A stretch of DNA of 64,000 nt from Methylococcus sp. Mc7 (GTDB lineage Bacteria > Pseudomonadota > Gammaproteobacteria > Methylococcales > Methylococcaceae), in the NCBI RefSeq assembly GCF_019285515.1, contig NZ_CP079095.1:3194501-3258500 (forward strand). The letters run 5' to 3'. Shown here one piece after another: positions 1 through 8,411 of the stretch; position 1 is the stretch's first letter; each line of letters starts with the position of its first letter. The translations under genes and the position numbers were made by a program. The notes beneath the pieces were generated by a model. It did not search any database, was not told the DNA's origin, and saw only the letters and a list, made by a program, of their open reading frames with translations.

Positions 1-352
1 TCAGGGCGACGAGCCCGGCGCCGAAATAAATCAGGCGTCCCTTGTGACGCCAAAGCAAATCGACTAGGTGCCCCATGGGCATCTTCATCGCCCAGGGCAG
101 CATGGCCCAGAAGCCGAGCGCGGCGAGGAATTCGGCCGAAAGCCCCAGGTATTCCTTGACGAAGAAGGTGCCGACGATGCCGGTGAGCCCGGAGATGCCG
201 GCGGCCAGGTAGACCATGAGTGGGGGCAGGTAGCTGAACCGGACCTGGCGTCCCAATTCGAGGATGTTGGCGTCCAGCCATTGCCGGATCAGGCCGGCGT
301 GGGTGGAGATGGATTCGCGGTCGCGGGGGGATTGGTCTTCGGGGAACTGCAT
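1..352 (-). CDS. Major-facilitator / BT1-like membrane transporter, C-terminus beyond window
   Basis: The first 117 codons are visible on the minus strand, starting at the ATG at 352. A polar N-terminus of about 35 residues is followed by hydrophobic segments (roughly residues 42-62, 70-88 and 104 onward). The loop between segments 2 and 3 carries a K-x-P-x-G-H-x-x-D pattern like the MFS loop 2-3 signature. The family (MFS or folate-biopterin transporter type) is inferred from this fragment only and the substrate is unknown. The gene starts 19 bases after the stop of the cytochrome gene, so it is probably the distal gene of the same operon. Confidence 0.6.
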   Translation of the reverse strand, partial: MQFPEDQSPRDRESISTHAGLIRQWLDANILELGRQVRFSYLPPLMVYLAAGISGLTGIVGTFFVKEYLGLSAEFLAALGFWAMLPWAMKMPMGHLVDLLWRHKGRLIYFGAGLVAL

Positions 353-371
353 GGTCGTATCGATCAGGATT

Positions 372-908
372 TCAGGGCGATTGCCGTTCGGGGTAGGCCC
401 AGACGAAGCCGGCGGCGTTCGGCATGCGGATTTTCGGCAGCGTCGTCGCGTCGAGCCGGTCGCGTTCGCCGATGATGCCGTTGGCGTGGAGGAGGTAGGC
501 GGTGACGGCATAGACCTCGTCGTTGCCTAATGAGCGTGGGGCGTCGAGGGGCATGGAGCGGCGGATGAAGTCGAAGACCGTGCTGGCATAGGGCCAGTAA
601 GTGCCGATGGTCTTGTCGGGCTCGGCGCTGGTCAGAGGATTGCGGCCTCCGGCCAGTTCCTCGGCGCTGCCGCCGCTGCCGTCCGGGCCGTGGCAGGCGG
701 CGCATCTGGCATCGTAAACGGCCTTGCCTTCGACCGCTGTGCCCTGGCCTGGCGGAAGGCCGGTGCCGTCGGGGAAAACGGTGATGTCCAGGGCGGAGAT
801 CGCGGCCGGTTCCAGGGCTTGTCCCAGGCGCGGGCCTTCGGGGGCGGCGAGCGCCGGAGTGCTTGCCAGGGCAAGAAATACGGCGAGGATCGGGTCACGC
901 ATAGACAT
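372..908 (-). CDS. Single-heme c-type cytochrome, SoxD/SorB-like partner of the dehydrogenase
   Basis: The protein has 178 residues from the ATG at 908. A signal peptide ends near the A-L-A-A at residues 19-22. One heme-binding motif C-A-A-C-H lies at residues 69-73, with Met119 (R-S-M-P-L) as the likely axial ligand. The start overlaps the end of the upstream molybdoenzyme gene by 14 bases, so the two are translationally coupled and the cytochrome should take the enzyme's electrons in the periplasm. Classical SoxD is about twice as long with two hemes; this one-heme form is closer in size to SorB-type subunits. A second start at 902 is possible. Confidence 0.75.
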   Translation of the reverse strand: MSMRDPILAVFLALASTPALAAPEGPRLGQALEPAAISALDITVFPDGTGLPPGQGTAVEGKAVYDARCAACHGPDGSGGSAEELAGGRNPLTSAEPDKTIGTYWPYASTVFDFIRRSMPLDAPRSLGNDEVYAVTAYLLHANGIIGERDRLDATTLPKIRMPNAAGFVWAYPERQSP

Positions 909-2139
909 GGCTGACGCTCCCATCGGCGGCGACGGCCGAGGACACGATCGCGTTGTAATGGAAATACCCATGGCGCCCGCGTTCGGCGATCAGGGTCTGA
1001 CGTTCGGGCTGGACGTAGCCGGTCTCGTCGGTGGCCCGGCTCTTGAGTACGGCGGGAGAACCGTCCCAGCGCCAGGGCAGGCGGAAGCGGGTGAAGCACT
1101 TGGGCAAGATGGGCGAGTCCAGCGTCGCATCGCGCCAGGTTTGACCGCCGTCGGTCGAGACTTCCACCCGCCGGATCGTTCCCCGGCCGCTCCAGGCCAG
1201 GCCGGAAATCTGGTGCAGGCCTGGGCCAGGCAGGGTCTGGCCGGCGAAGGGGTGGGTGATGACCGACTTGGCCTCCATCACGAAGCTGAACTGGCGTGCC
1301 TGGCCGGAGGGCAGCAGCTCGGTGTACTTCGCGGTTTCGTTGCGGGCCATGGCCGGCTGGTCGGCGAGCTGCAGGCGGTGCAGCCATTTGACGTTGGTGA
1401 CGCCTTCCCAGCCGGGCAGGACCAGGCGCAGCGGGTAGCCGTTCTCCGGCCGCAGCCTTTCGCCGTTCTGGTAAAGGGCGAGCAGGGCGTCGTCCAGCGC
1501 CTTGTCGAGCGGGATGCTCACGTTCATCGCGGCGGCGTCCGCGCCTTCCGCGATCAGCCATTTGGCGTTCGGCTGCACGCCGCATTCCTCCAGCACGGTG
1601 GCCAGCGGAACGCCGGTCCATTCGCTGCAGGAGGCCAGGCCGTGGATATTCCCCGCCGGGGCCTGTATCGGCTCCCGGTGCCAGCCGGCATTGCTGTTGC
1701 CGCCGCATTCGATGAAGCACAGGCGCGAGGTCATCGGGTAGCGCAGGAGGTCGTCGATGCCGAAGCTCGAGGCTTGGCCGACCAGTCCGTGCACCGCGAG
1801 CCGATGTACGGCGGGATCGATCTGCGGCACGCCGTTGTGGTGGCGCTCGAAATGCAAGCCGCTGGGAGTGACGATGCCTTCCAGCCGTTCCAGCGGCGTC
1901 CAGGAAATCCCGTTTCCCGGCGCATCGGCATTGGCCGCGACCCAGCGGATGACGGCGCGCTCGTGCGGCGAGGGCTGGCCGTAATTGGAAAGCGGAGCGC
2001 CGGGCCGGGTCATCCACGGCGGCGCCGCCGCCCGGACGCTGCCGGTCAGGGCGGTGCCGGTCAGCGCCAAGCCCGTCTTCAGGAATTTACGGCGGCCGGA
2101 TTCGGATTTTGGATCTTCCGATTCGCTGGAATTCTGCAT
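895..2139 (-). CDS. soxC: SoxC-like sulfite/sulfane dehydrogenase, molybdenum cofactor subunit
   Basis: A 414-residue member of the sulfite oxidase family, which oxidises sulfite or protein-bound sulfane sulfur in the periplasm and passes electrons to a c-type cytochrome. The N-terminus is a Tat signal (S-G-R-R-K-F-L-K, residues 14-21), as expected for a cofactor-loaded protein. The E-C-G-G-N motif at 144-148 holds the probable Mo-ligating Cys145. A C-terminal Mo-co dimerisation domain with a V-S-T-D-G-G-Q-T-W type strand follows. I chose the ATG at 2139 because it sits just before the Tat signal; an in-frame ATG at 2172 adds 11 residues. No soxXYZAB genes are visible, so SoxC versus SorA is not settled. 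Confidence 0.8.
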   Translation of the reverse strand: MQNSSESEDPKSESGRRKFLKTGLALTGTALTGSVRAAAPPWMTRPGAPLSNYGQPSPHERAVIRWVAANADAPGNGISWTPLERLEGIVTPSGLHFERHHNGVPQIDPAVHRLAVHGLVGQASSFGIDDLLRYPMTSRLCFIECGGNSNAGWHREPIQAPAGNIHGLASCSEWTGVPLATVLEECGVQPNAKWLIAEGADAAAMNVSIPLDKALDDALLALYQNGERLRPENGYPLRLVLPGWEGVTNVKWLHRLQLADQPAMARNETAKYTELLPSGQARQFSFVMEAKSVITHPFAGQTLPGPGLHQISGLAWSGRGTIRRVEVSTDGGQTWRDATLDSPILPKCFTRFRLPWRWDGSPAVLKSRATDETGYVQPERQTLIAERGRHGYFHYNAIVSSAVAADGSVSHVYA

Positions 2140-2217
2140 GTCGAGCTCTCGTTCCTTCGGGTTGAACGGCATGACGACGGGGTTGGACGGCCTAGCTAGC
2201 TTGGAGCTGCAAGGGAC

Positions 2218-2466
2218 CTACAGTTTGATGACCGCGATGAGGACGCCTGTCGCCAGCATGATGAACGCACCGAGTTTGATGGTCAGGCGATACTCCAGCG
2301 TATCGATCCTGTGTTCAAGGTTTTGAATATCCCCCTTGGTGGCGAGTTCGGCTTCAGACTGAGCGTCTTTGAAAGCGTCGGCGATAGCTTCGGCTTGCTC
2401 CGTCGGAACCCCTGCATCGGTCAGTTTTCGAACGAATTTATGTGTATCGAAAGTGATGGTAGCCAT
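2218..2466 (-). CDS. Small coiled-coil protein with C-terminal membrane anchor (DUF1640-like)
   Basis: An 82-residue protein. Residues 1-30 (M-A-T-I-T-F-D-T-H-K-F...) resemble the head of the CCDC90/DUF1640 family. A charged helix with heptad-like spacing follows, and the last 18 residues form a transmembrane segment. The start at 2466 is preferred over 2499 because it gives the family-like N-terminus. It lies upstream of soxC on the same strand, but the 78-base gap and unrelated role make co-function uncertain. Proteins of this kind are membrane-anchored scaffolds of unknown role in bacteria. Confidence 0.55.
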   Translation of the reverse strand: MATITFDTHKFVRKLTDAGVPTEQAEAIADAFKDAQSEAELATKGDIQNLEHRIDTLEYRLTIKLGAFIMLATGVLIAVIKL

Positions 2467-2608
2467 ATCCGCGCCTCGTTGCTGTGTACAGTCTGACAAA
2501 ATTCGGAGAGTGGCGCTACGCTCCCGGACCCTCCCACCCTGCCGGGGTTTTTATTGTCCGCCGCCTAAGTTAACTTAAGCCCATAACAACGAAACGGAGG
2601 TCTGAGGT

Positions 2609-3511
2609 ATGCGTGAGGTCATGCGGGACTTTGCCGGGCTGATCATGCGGGGGACGGCGTTCGCCTTCCTCATTGCGAGCCTGTTGGGCGTGCTGTCCCT
2701 GTATTTTCTCCCCGCCGCATCGTTCAGCGCGGCGGCGATCGGCCTGGTCGGCCTGCGCCTGGGCGCGGCGAGGGGAGTCCTTCTGGCGCTGGCGGTCGCC
2801 ATGCCGGTGGCGGCCTGCGGCTACCTGTTCCCGCCGCGGCCGGGTCTGGAGCTGCCACTGCTTGCCCTGATTGGTCCGCTGGTGCTGGGCGCGGCGGCCC
2901 TGCTGCATCGCGACGGGCGGCAAGGCCCGCCGCTGCTGCTCATCGGCGCGGTGTGCATGGCCGGCGTCATCGCCATAGAACTGATCTCCGGCGATGCCAC
3001 CGCGTTCTGGAAGAGTTGGCTGCAGCATGCGGTGAAGGGCGTCAAAGGCGCGACCGTCCAGGGATTCGAGGAGAACGGCACGCTGGTGCTGATGAACGGT
3101 CTCATCGCCTTCCTGGTCGGGGCCAGCGCCTTTCTGACCCTGCTCTTGGCGCGCTGGTGGCAGTCGCTCCTTTATAACCCGGACCAGTTCGGACCGGAAT
3201 TCCAGCGCCTCCGCTTGCCCCGCACCGCCCTGGCGGTGGCTGTGGCGCTGCTCGTGCTCGCGCATTTCGGGCGTCCCGCGCTCCAAATGCACCTCCTGCT
3301 GGTGGGCATCATGATGTACGCGTTCCAGGGGCTGGCGGTGGTGCACGGGGTGGTGGCCCAGCGCGGGATCGGCTGGACGGGCTGGCTGCCGCCGTATCTC
3401 GCCCTGGTCTTCGTGCCCCAGTTCGGGGCCGTCGGCCTGGCGGTGCTGGGCGCCGTCGACGCGCTGGCGAATTTCCGGCGCCTGCCCGCAGCGGAGAGCA
3501 GGGCGGCGTGA
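2609..3511 (+). CDS. Polytopic membrane protein, DUF2232/YybS-like
   Basis: A 300-residue hydrophobic protein with about eight predicted transmembrane segments spread along its length and short loops. Composition and topology match the DUF2232 family of predicted membrane proteins, whose molecular role is not established. It ends in a GTGA overlap with the rhomboid protease gene, so the two are probably translated together. The upstream 109-base gap separates it from a divergent gene and should hold its promoter. No catalytic motif is evident. Confidence 0.6.
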   Translation: MREVMRDFAGLIMRGTAFAFLIASLLGVLSLYFLPAASFSAAAIGLVGLRLGAARGVLLALAVAMPVAACGYLFPPRPGLELPLLALIGPLVLGAAALLHRDGRQGPPLLLIGAVCMAGVIAIELISGDATAFWKSWLQHAVKGVKGATVQGFEENGTLVLMNGLIAFLVGASAFLTLLLARWWQSLLYNPDQFGPEFQRLRLPRTALAVAVALLVLAHFGRPALQMHLLLVGIMMYAFQGLAVVHGVVAQRGIGWTGWLPPYLALVFVPQFGAVGLAVLGAVDALANFRRLPAAESRAA

Positions 3512-4221
3512 TTCCTTACCGCGATACCATCCCCTGCCGCCATACGCCCTGGGTGACGTGGAGCCTGATGGCGCTCAATCTCGCGGTTCATCTTTACACC
3601 CAATGGCTGCCGCCCAGGGCGCTGCAGGCGCTGTTCACCCTGCACGGCCTGGTGCCGGCGCGCTACGGATTGCCGGAGTGGGCGGCGACGGCGGGCTTCC
3701 CGCCCGATGTGTACAGCCCTTTCATCACCAGTATGTTCCTGCACGGGAGCTGGTTCCACCTGGTCGGCAACATGTGGCTGCTGTGGATCTTCGGCGACAA
3801 CATCGAGGACCGCATGGGCAGGGTGCGGTTCTTGTTCTTCTATCTGTTGTGCGGCGTGGTGGCGGCGGGGCTCCAGGTCTATTTCAGTCCGCAGTCGGCC
3901 GTCCCCACGGTGGGGGCGTCCGGCGCCATTGCCGGGATCATGGGGGCCTATTTCTTCCTGTACCCTTACGCCCGGCTGGTGATCTGGGTGTTTTTCCTGC
4001 CGCTGTTCGTCACCGTGCCGGCGATCGCTTTTCTCGGTGCCTGGGTCATCTTCCAGCTTTACAAGGCCACCAGCGGCTTCGCCAGCCATGCGCCCTACGC
4101 GGACGTAGCGTGGTGGGGGCATCTGGGCGGCTTCATCATCGGGGTGCTCACGCACCGGCTGTTCCTGCTGCCGGAGCGCGAGCCCCCTGAAGAGACCGGT
4201 TTGCGCCGGGTGCGCACGTGA
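3508..4221 (+). CDS. Rhomboid family intramembrane serine protease
   Basis: The protein has 237 residues and six or seven membrane segments. The rhomboid signature is complete: H-G-S-W-F-H-L-x-G-N-M near residue 79-89, G-A-S-G-A with catalytic Ser138, and W-W-G-H-L-G-G with catalytic His205. Such enzymes cleave transmembrane substrates within the inner membrane; the substrate cannot be read from sequence. The GTG start overlaps the upstream stop by four bases, and the gene itself ends in a GTGA overlap with glcD. It is therefore locked into an operon with glycolate oxidase, although a functional link is not known. Confidence 0.88.
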   Translation: MIPYRDTIPCRHTPWVTWSLMALNLAVHLYTQWLPPRALQALFTLHGLVPARYGLPEWAATAGFPPDVYSPFITSMFLHGSWFHLVGNMWLLWIFGDNIEDRMGRVRFLFFYLLCGVVAAGLQVYFSPQSAVPTVGASGAIAGIMGAYFFLYPYARLVIWVFFLPLFVTVPAIAFLGAWVIFQLYKATSGFASHAPYADVAWWGHLGGFIIGVLTHRLFLLPEREPPEETGLRRVRT

Positions 4222-5693
4222 GTCTTCCGGAGCGAACCGTGGACCGGACGGCCTTTCTCCGCGAATTGAAGCGTGTTCTCCCGGCGGAGGCCGTATTGAG
4301 CGATCCGGAGGATCTGAGGCCCTTCGAATGCGACGCGCTTTCCGCCTACACCGTCCTGCCCTGGATCGCCGTGCTGCCGGAAACCGTGGAGCAGGTCCAG
4401 ACGGTGCTGCGTCTGTGCCATTCGCAGGGTGTGCCGGTGGTGGCTCGGGGTGCCGGCACCGGGCTGTCCGGCGGCGCCTTGCCCGTGGCGGAGGGCGTGT
4501 TGCTGAGCCTGGCGAAGTTCAACCGTATCCTGGCGGTCGATCCCGCCAACCGCATGGCCCGCGTGCAGCCGGGCGTCCGCAACCTCGCCATTTCCGAGGC
4601 CGCGGCGCCTTTCGGTCTGTATTACGCTCCCGATCCTTCGTCCCAGGTGGCCTGCACCATCGGGGGCAACGTGGCGGAAAATTCCGGTGGGGTGCACTGC
4701 CTGAAATACGGGCTGACCGTGCACAACGTGTTGCAGGTCACCCTGCTGACCATCGAAGGTGAATTGCTGACGCTGGGTTCGCTGGGGCTGGACGGTCCCG
4801 GCTACGACCTGCTCGCCCTGATAAACGGCTCGGAAGGCCTGCTCGGGGTGATCGTCGAGGTGGTCGTCAAACTGTTGCCGGTGCCCGAAACGGCCCGGAC
4901 GCTGCTGGCGGCGTTCGGCAGCATCGAGGCGGCGGGTGACGCCGTGGCCGGCGTGATCGGCGCGGGTCTGCTGCCGGCCGGGCTGGAAATGATGGACAGC
5001 CTCACGCTCCGCGCTACCGAAGCCTTCGTCCACGCCGGCTACCCGGTCGAGGCGGCGGCCGTCGTGCTGTGCGAAATGGACGGCATGGCAGAGCAGGTCG
5101 AGGCCGAGATCGCCCGGGCACGCCGGGTGCTGGAATCGCACGGCGCGGCGGAAGTACGCGAATCCCGCGACGAAGCCGAGCGCCGGAAATTCTGGGCCGG
5201 ACGCAAGGCCGCCTTCCCGGCGGTCGGGCGGATCGCCGCGGACTATTACTGCATCGACGGCACGATTCCCAGGAAGCGGTTGGCGGAGGTGCTGGGGCGG
5301 ATCGGCGAACTTTCGGAGCAATTCGGCTTGGCCGTAGGCAACGTCTTCCATGCCGGCGATGGAAACTTGCATCCCCTGATCCTCTACGATGCTTCCCATC
5401 CCGGCGAACTGGAGCGCGCCGAGGCGCTGGGCGAGGAAATTCTCACCCTCTGCGTCGAGGTCGGCGGCACGGTGACCGGCGAGCATGGGGTCGGCATCGA
5501 GAAGCTCAATCCGATGTGCGTCCAGTTCGGCGCGCCGGAGCTGAGGCAGTTTCACACTTTGAAGGCGGCGTTCGACGCCGGCGGGCTGCTCAATCCCGGC
5601 AAGGCCGTTCCGACGCTGGCGCGCTGCGCCGAATTCGGCCGGGTGCATGTGCACGGCGGGCGGCTCCGCCATCCCGAGCTGGAGCGGTTCTGA
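4218..5693 (+). CDS. glcD: Glycolate oxidase FAD subunit GlcD
   Basis: A 491-residue FAD-linked oxidase. It has the PCMH-type FAD-binding region (A-R-G-A-G-T-G-L-S-G-G near residues 75-85; S-S-Q-V-A-C-T-I-G-G-N near 140) and the C-terminal FAD-oxidase domain with H-A-G-D-G-N-L-H-P near 380. GlcD oxidises glycolate to glyoxylate together with GlcE and GlcF. Translation starts at a GTG overlapping the rhomboid stop. The glcD-glcE-glcF order is the standard one. In a methanotroph this would salvage phosphoglycolate-derived carbon (inference). Confidence 0.92.
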   Translation: MSLPERTVDRTAFLRELKRVLPAEAVLSDPEDLRPFECDALSAYTVLPWIAVLPETVEQVQTVLRLCHSQGVPVVARGAGTGLSGGALPVAEGVLLSLAKFNRILAVDPANRMARVQPGVRNLAISEAAAPFGLYYAPDPSSQVACTIGGNVAENSGGVHCLKYGLTVHNVLQVTLLTIEGELLTLGSLGLDGPGYDLLALINGSEGLLGVIVEVVVKLLPVPETARTLLAAFGSIEAAGDAVAGVIGAGLLPAGLEMMDSLTLRATEAFVHAGYPVEAAAVVLCEMDGMAEQVEAEIARARRVLESHGAAEVRESRDEAERRKFWAGRKAAFPAVGRIAADYYCIDGTIPRKRLAEVLGRIGELSEQFGLAVGNVFHAGDGNLHPLILYDASHPGELERAEALGEEILTLCVEVGGTVTGEHGVGIEKLNPMCVQFGAPELRQFHTLKAAFDAGGLLNPGKAVPTLARCAEFGRVHVHGGRLRHPELERF

Positions 5694-5701
5694 TATCCAC
5701 A

Positions 5702-6763
5702 ATGCGTAGCCAGGACGACTCGGAATATCTGGCGGGGCGGGTGTCGGAAGCCTGCGCCCGCGGCGAGCCGTTGCGGATTCAGGGCGGCGGCAGCAAAACC
5801 TTCTACTCGGGATCGGGCGAGGGCGGGGCCCTGTCGACTCTGGCCCACACCGGCATCGTCCATTACGAACCCACCGAACTGGTGCTCACCGCCCGCAGCG
5901 GCACGCCGCTCGCCGCGATCGAGGCCGCGTTGGCGATGTCCGGCCAGCTGCTGGGCTTCGAGCCGCCACATTTCGGCCCCGGCGCGACCTGGGGCGGGAC
6001 CGTGGCCTGCGGATTGTCCGGACCGCGTCGGCCCTGGGCCGGCAGCGTGCGCGACGCGGTGCTCGGCTGCCGGATGGTCGACGGCCGGGGCGAAGTGCTG
6101 CGCTTCGGTGGCGAGGTGATGAAGAACGTGGCCGGCTTCGACGTTTCCCGGCTGATGGCCGGCGCGCTCGGCACGCTGGGATTGCTGCTGGAAATCTCGG
6201 TGAAGGTGCTGCCCAGGCCCGAGTGCGAGACCACGTTGTGCTTCGAATGTCCGTCCGCGGAAGGCCGCGAACGGATGATCCGCTGGGGCGGAAGCGGACT
6301 GCCGGTGACGGGCATGGCCTGGGACGGGCGACTTTACCTCCGCCTGGCCGGACCGGAGCAGGCGGTTTCCGCCGCCGCCCGGCGTGTCGGCGGCGATCGG
6401 GCAGTGGAGGCGGATACCTTCTGGAACGGTCTGCGCGAGCAGACGCGTGAGTTCTTCTCCGGAAAGGGCGACCTATGGCGGCTGTCGGTGCCGCCGGCCG
6501 CGGACATCGGCGGCCTGTCCGGCGAATGGCTCATCGACTGGGGCGGTGCCCAGCGCTGGCTGCGCACAGACGCCGGTCGGAACGAGGTGTTCGCCGCCGC
6601 CCAGGCCGTGGGCGGGCATGCCCGGTTGTTCCGCAGCGCGAATCCCGCGGCGATGCGATGCGCCGCCCTGGCCCCGGCGCTGGCCGCCCTGCACCGGCGG
6701 GTGAAGGCGGCGTTCGATCCGGCAGGGATGCTCAACCGTGGACTGTGTCCGGAGGCGTCGTAG
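5702..6763 (+). CDS. glcE: Glycolate oxidase FAD-binding subunit GlcE
   Basis: A 353-residue subunit with a PCMH FAD-binding fold: I-Q-G-G-G-S-K near residue 24, then a T-W-G-G-T-V-A-C-G-L-S-G-P motif near 98, and a shortened C-terminal region relative to GlcD. GlcE forms the GlcDEF complex that oxidises glycolate. The ATG at 5702 follows the glcD stop by 8 bases. The glcF ATG directly abuts its stop codon, consistent with one operon. Confidence 0.9.
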   Translation: MRSQDDSEYLAGRVSEACARGEPLRIQGGGSKTFYSGSGEGGALSTLAHTGIVHYEPTELVLTARSGTPLAAIEAALAMSGQLLGFEPPHFGPGATWGGTVACGLSGPRRPWAGSVRDAVLGCRMVDGRGEVLRFGGEVMKNVAGFDVSRLMAGALGTLGLLLEISVKVLPRPECETTLCFECPSAEGRERMIRWGGSGLPVTGMAWDGRLYLRLAGPEQAVSAAARRVGGDRAVEADTFWNGLREQTREFFSGKGDLWRLSVPPAADIGGLSGEWLIDWGGAQRWLRTDAGRNEVFAAAQAVGGHARLFRSANPAAMRCAALAPALAALHRRVKAAFDPAGMLNRGLCPEAS

Positions 6764-7975
6764 ATGCTCGCGCGTTTGGACGATCGTTTCAGAGACAAGC
6801 CGGAAGGGCGGGAAGCCGAGGCCATCCTCAAGGCTTGCGTCCATTGCGGCTTCTGCACGGCCGCCTGTCCGACCTACCGTCTGCTCGGCGACGAACGCGA
6901 CGGCCCGCGCGGCCGCATCTACCTCATCAAATCGATGCTGGAAGGCGAGCCGGCGACGGAGCGCACCCGAAACCACCTGGACCGCTGCCTGAGCTGCCGT
7001 GCCTGCGAGAGCGCTTGTCCCTCCGGCGTGCGCTATGGCCGGCTCGCCGACATCGCCCGCGGCATCGTCGAAGAACGGGCGCCGAGGCCGGGGCTCGAGA
7101 GGTTCAAACGCAAGTTGTTGCGGATGATCCTGCCGTATCCGGCAAGGCTCGCGCCTTGGGTCGGCCTGGCGCGCCGGCTGTGTCCGCTGCTGCCGCCGGC
7201 CTTGCGGCGCAAGCTGCTTCCCGCCGCGGCGCCGTTGCCCTGGCCGCCGGCCAGACACCCGCGCACCATGCTGGCCTTGGGCGGCTGCGTCCAGTCCGTC
7301 CTGGCGCCGTCCATCGACGCCGCCGCTGCGCGGGTGCTGGACCGCTTAGGGATTTCGCTGATTCGGATCTCGGAAAGCGGCTGCTGCGGCGCCTTGAGCT
7401 ACCATCTCGGTGCCCATGAGGAAGGGCTGGATTTCATGCGCCGCAACGTCGACGCCTGGTGGCCCGCCATCGAGGCCGGCGCCGAAGCCATCGTCATCAC
7501 CGCCAGCGGCTGCGGCGTGATGGTGAAGGAGTACGGCGAACTGCTGCGCGACGATCCGGCCTACGCGGAAAAAGCGGCGCGGGTGTCCGCGCTGGCGCGC
7601 GACCTGAGCGAAGCCGTCGCCGCCGAGGACTGGCGATCGCTGCCTGCGGTCCAAAAACGCCGTATAGCCTTCCAGTCACCCTGTACCCTGCAGCACGGCC
7701 AGCGCCTGAACGGCCTGGTCGAGGAGCTGTTGCAGGGACTGGGGTTCGAACTGACGCCGGTCGCGGATGCCGCCGTCTGCTGCGGCTCCGCCGGCACCTA
7801 TTCCCTGCTGCAGCCGGCGCTGTCGTCGAGGCTGCGGGAAGACAAGCTCCGGAATCTGGAAGCCGGCGATCCCGACGTCATCGCCACGGCCAACATCGGC
7901 TGCCTGGCTCATCTGGCTTCCGGCACCGGGCGGCCGGTGCGGCATTGGGTGGAATTGCTGGACCGGTGTTACTAA
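6764..7975 (+). CDS. glcF: Glycolate oxidase iron-sulfur subunit GlcF
   Basis: A 403-residue protein with two ferredoxin-type 4Fe-4S motifs: Cys25, 28, 31 and 35, and Cys75, 78, 81 and 85. Two CCG domains follow (S-G-C-C-G-A near residue 205 and C-C-G-S-A-G near residue 343), the arrangement of GlcF/LldE/HdrB-type electron-transfer subunits. It carries electrons from the GlcDE flavins toward the quinone pool. It is the last gene of the run; the 436 bases after it hold repeats and no gene. Confidence 0.92.
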   Translation: MLARLDDRFRDKPEGREAEAILKACVHCGFCTAACPTYRLLGDERDGPRGRIYLIKSMLEGEPATERTRNHLDRCLSCRACESACPSGVRYGRLADIARGIVEERAPRPGLERFKRKLLRMILPYPARLAPWVGLARRLCPLLPPALRRKLLPAAAPLPWPPARHPRTMLALGGCVQSVLAPSIDAAAARVLDRLGISLIRISESGCCGALSYHLGAHEEGLDFMRRNVDAWWPAIEAGAEAIVITASGCGVMVKEYGELLRDDPAYAEKAARVSALARDLSEAVAAEDWRSLPAVQKRRIAFQSPCTLQHGQRLNGLVEELLQGLGFELTPVADAAVCCGSAGTYSLLQPALSSRLREDKLRNLEAGDPDVIATANIGCLAHLASGTGRPVRHWVELLDRCY

Positions 7976-7979
7976 CGGC

Positions 7980-8374
7980 TAAGAAAGCAGTGTCACACAA
8001 CATTCCCTCTCCTCTGGGAGAGGTCGATGTGCGCCATGCGCACCGGATTGTTCCCCGGAACCTGTAGGATGCCGAAGGCGATCCGCCAACCAATCCCCTA
8101 AGCCACACGATTTGTGGGCCCGGCTGGCATGCGTGCTGTTTCGGGATGGCGGAACCCGAAAGAGCCGGTTCCGCCCTACGTCGTCCCTGTGGATAAGCGT
8201 AGCGCATCCACCTCCGTAACGACTCGAAGAGCGGCGGAGCTGACTCGGAGAGCGGCGGAGCTGACTCGGAGAGCGGCGGAGCCGAATTTGGCGGATGCGC
8301 TGCCGCTTATCCGCCCGATCCCGATAGGTTCCTGGGTAGGGTGAGGGCGATCAAACAATGACATTACTTTCTTA
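7980..8374. repeat. Gene-free segment bounded by a 16-bp inverted repeat, with nested repeats
   Basis: TAAGAAAGCAGTGTCA (7980-7995) and its inverted partner at 8359-8374 match at 14 of 16 positions and bracket 395 bases with no credible gene. Inside are a small hairpin (8006-8022), a perfect 9-bp stem GGCGGAACC/GGTTCCGCC (8148-8175), three tandem 21-bp units (8221-8283), and an inverted pair of a GGATAAGCG-x-AGCGCATCC motif on either side of the tandem units. It resembles a non-autonomous, MITE-like insertion carrying REP-type sequences. No target duplication is clear, so mobility is inference. Confidence 0.5.
8221..8283. repeat. Three tandem copies of a 21-bp unit
   Basis: Three consecutive 21-base units starting GACTCGRAGAGCGGCGGAGC occupy 8221-8241, 8242-8262 and 8263-8283. 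The first differs from the second at one position (A for G), and the third differs from the second only at its last base. The array lies between the two inverted copies of the GGATAAGCG-type palindromic motif. Near-identity suggests recent slippage expansion, so copy number could vary between strains. Confidence 0.85.
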
Positions 8375-8411
8375 ACGACTGGTAACCGGCTCCGTGGGGC
8401 TCAGCGGGCTG

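Noticed and set aside
8221-8283. Possible CRISPR array
   Set aside because: The 21-base units are directly adjacent with no spacers.
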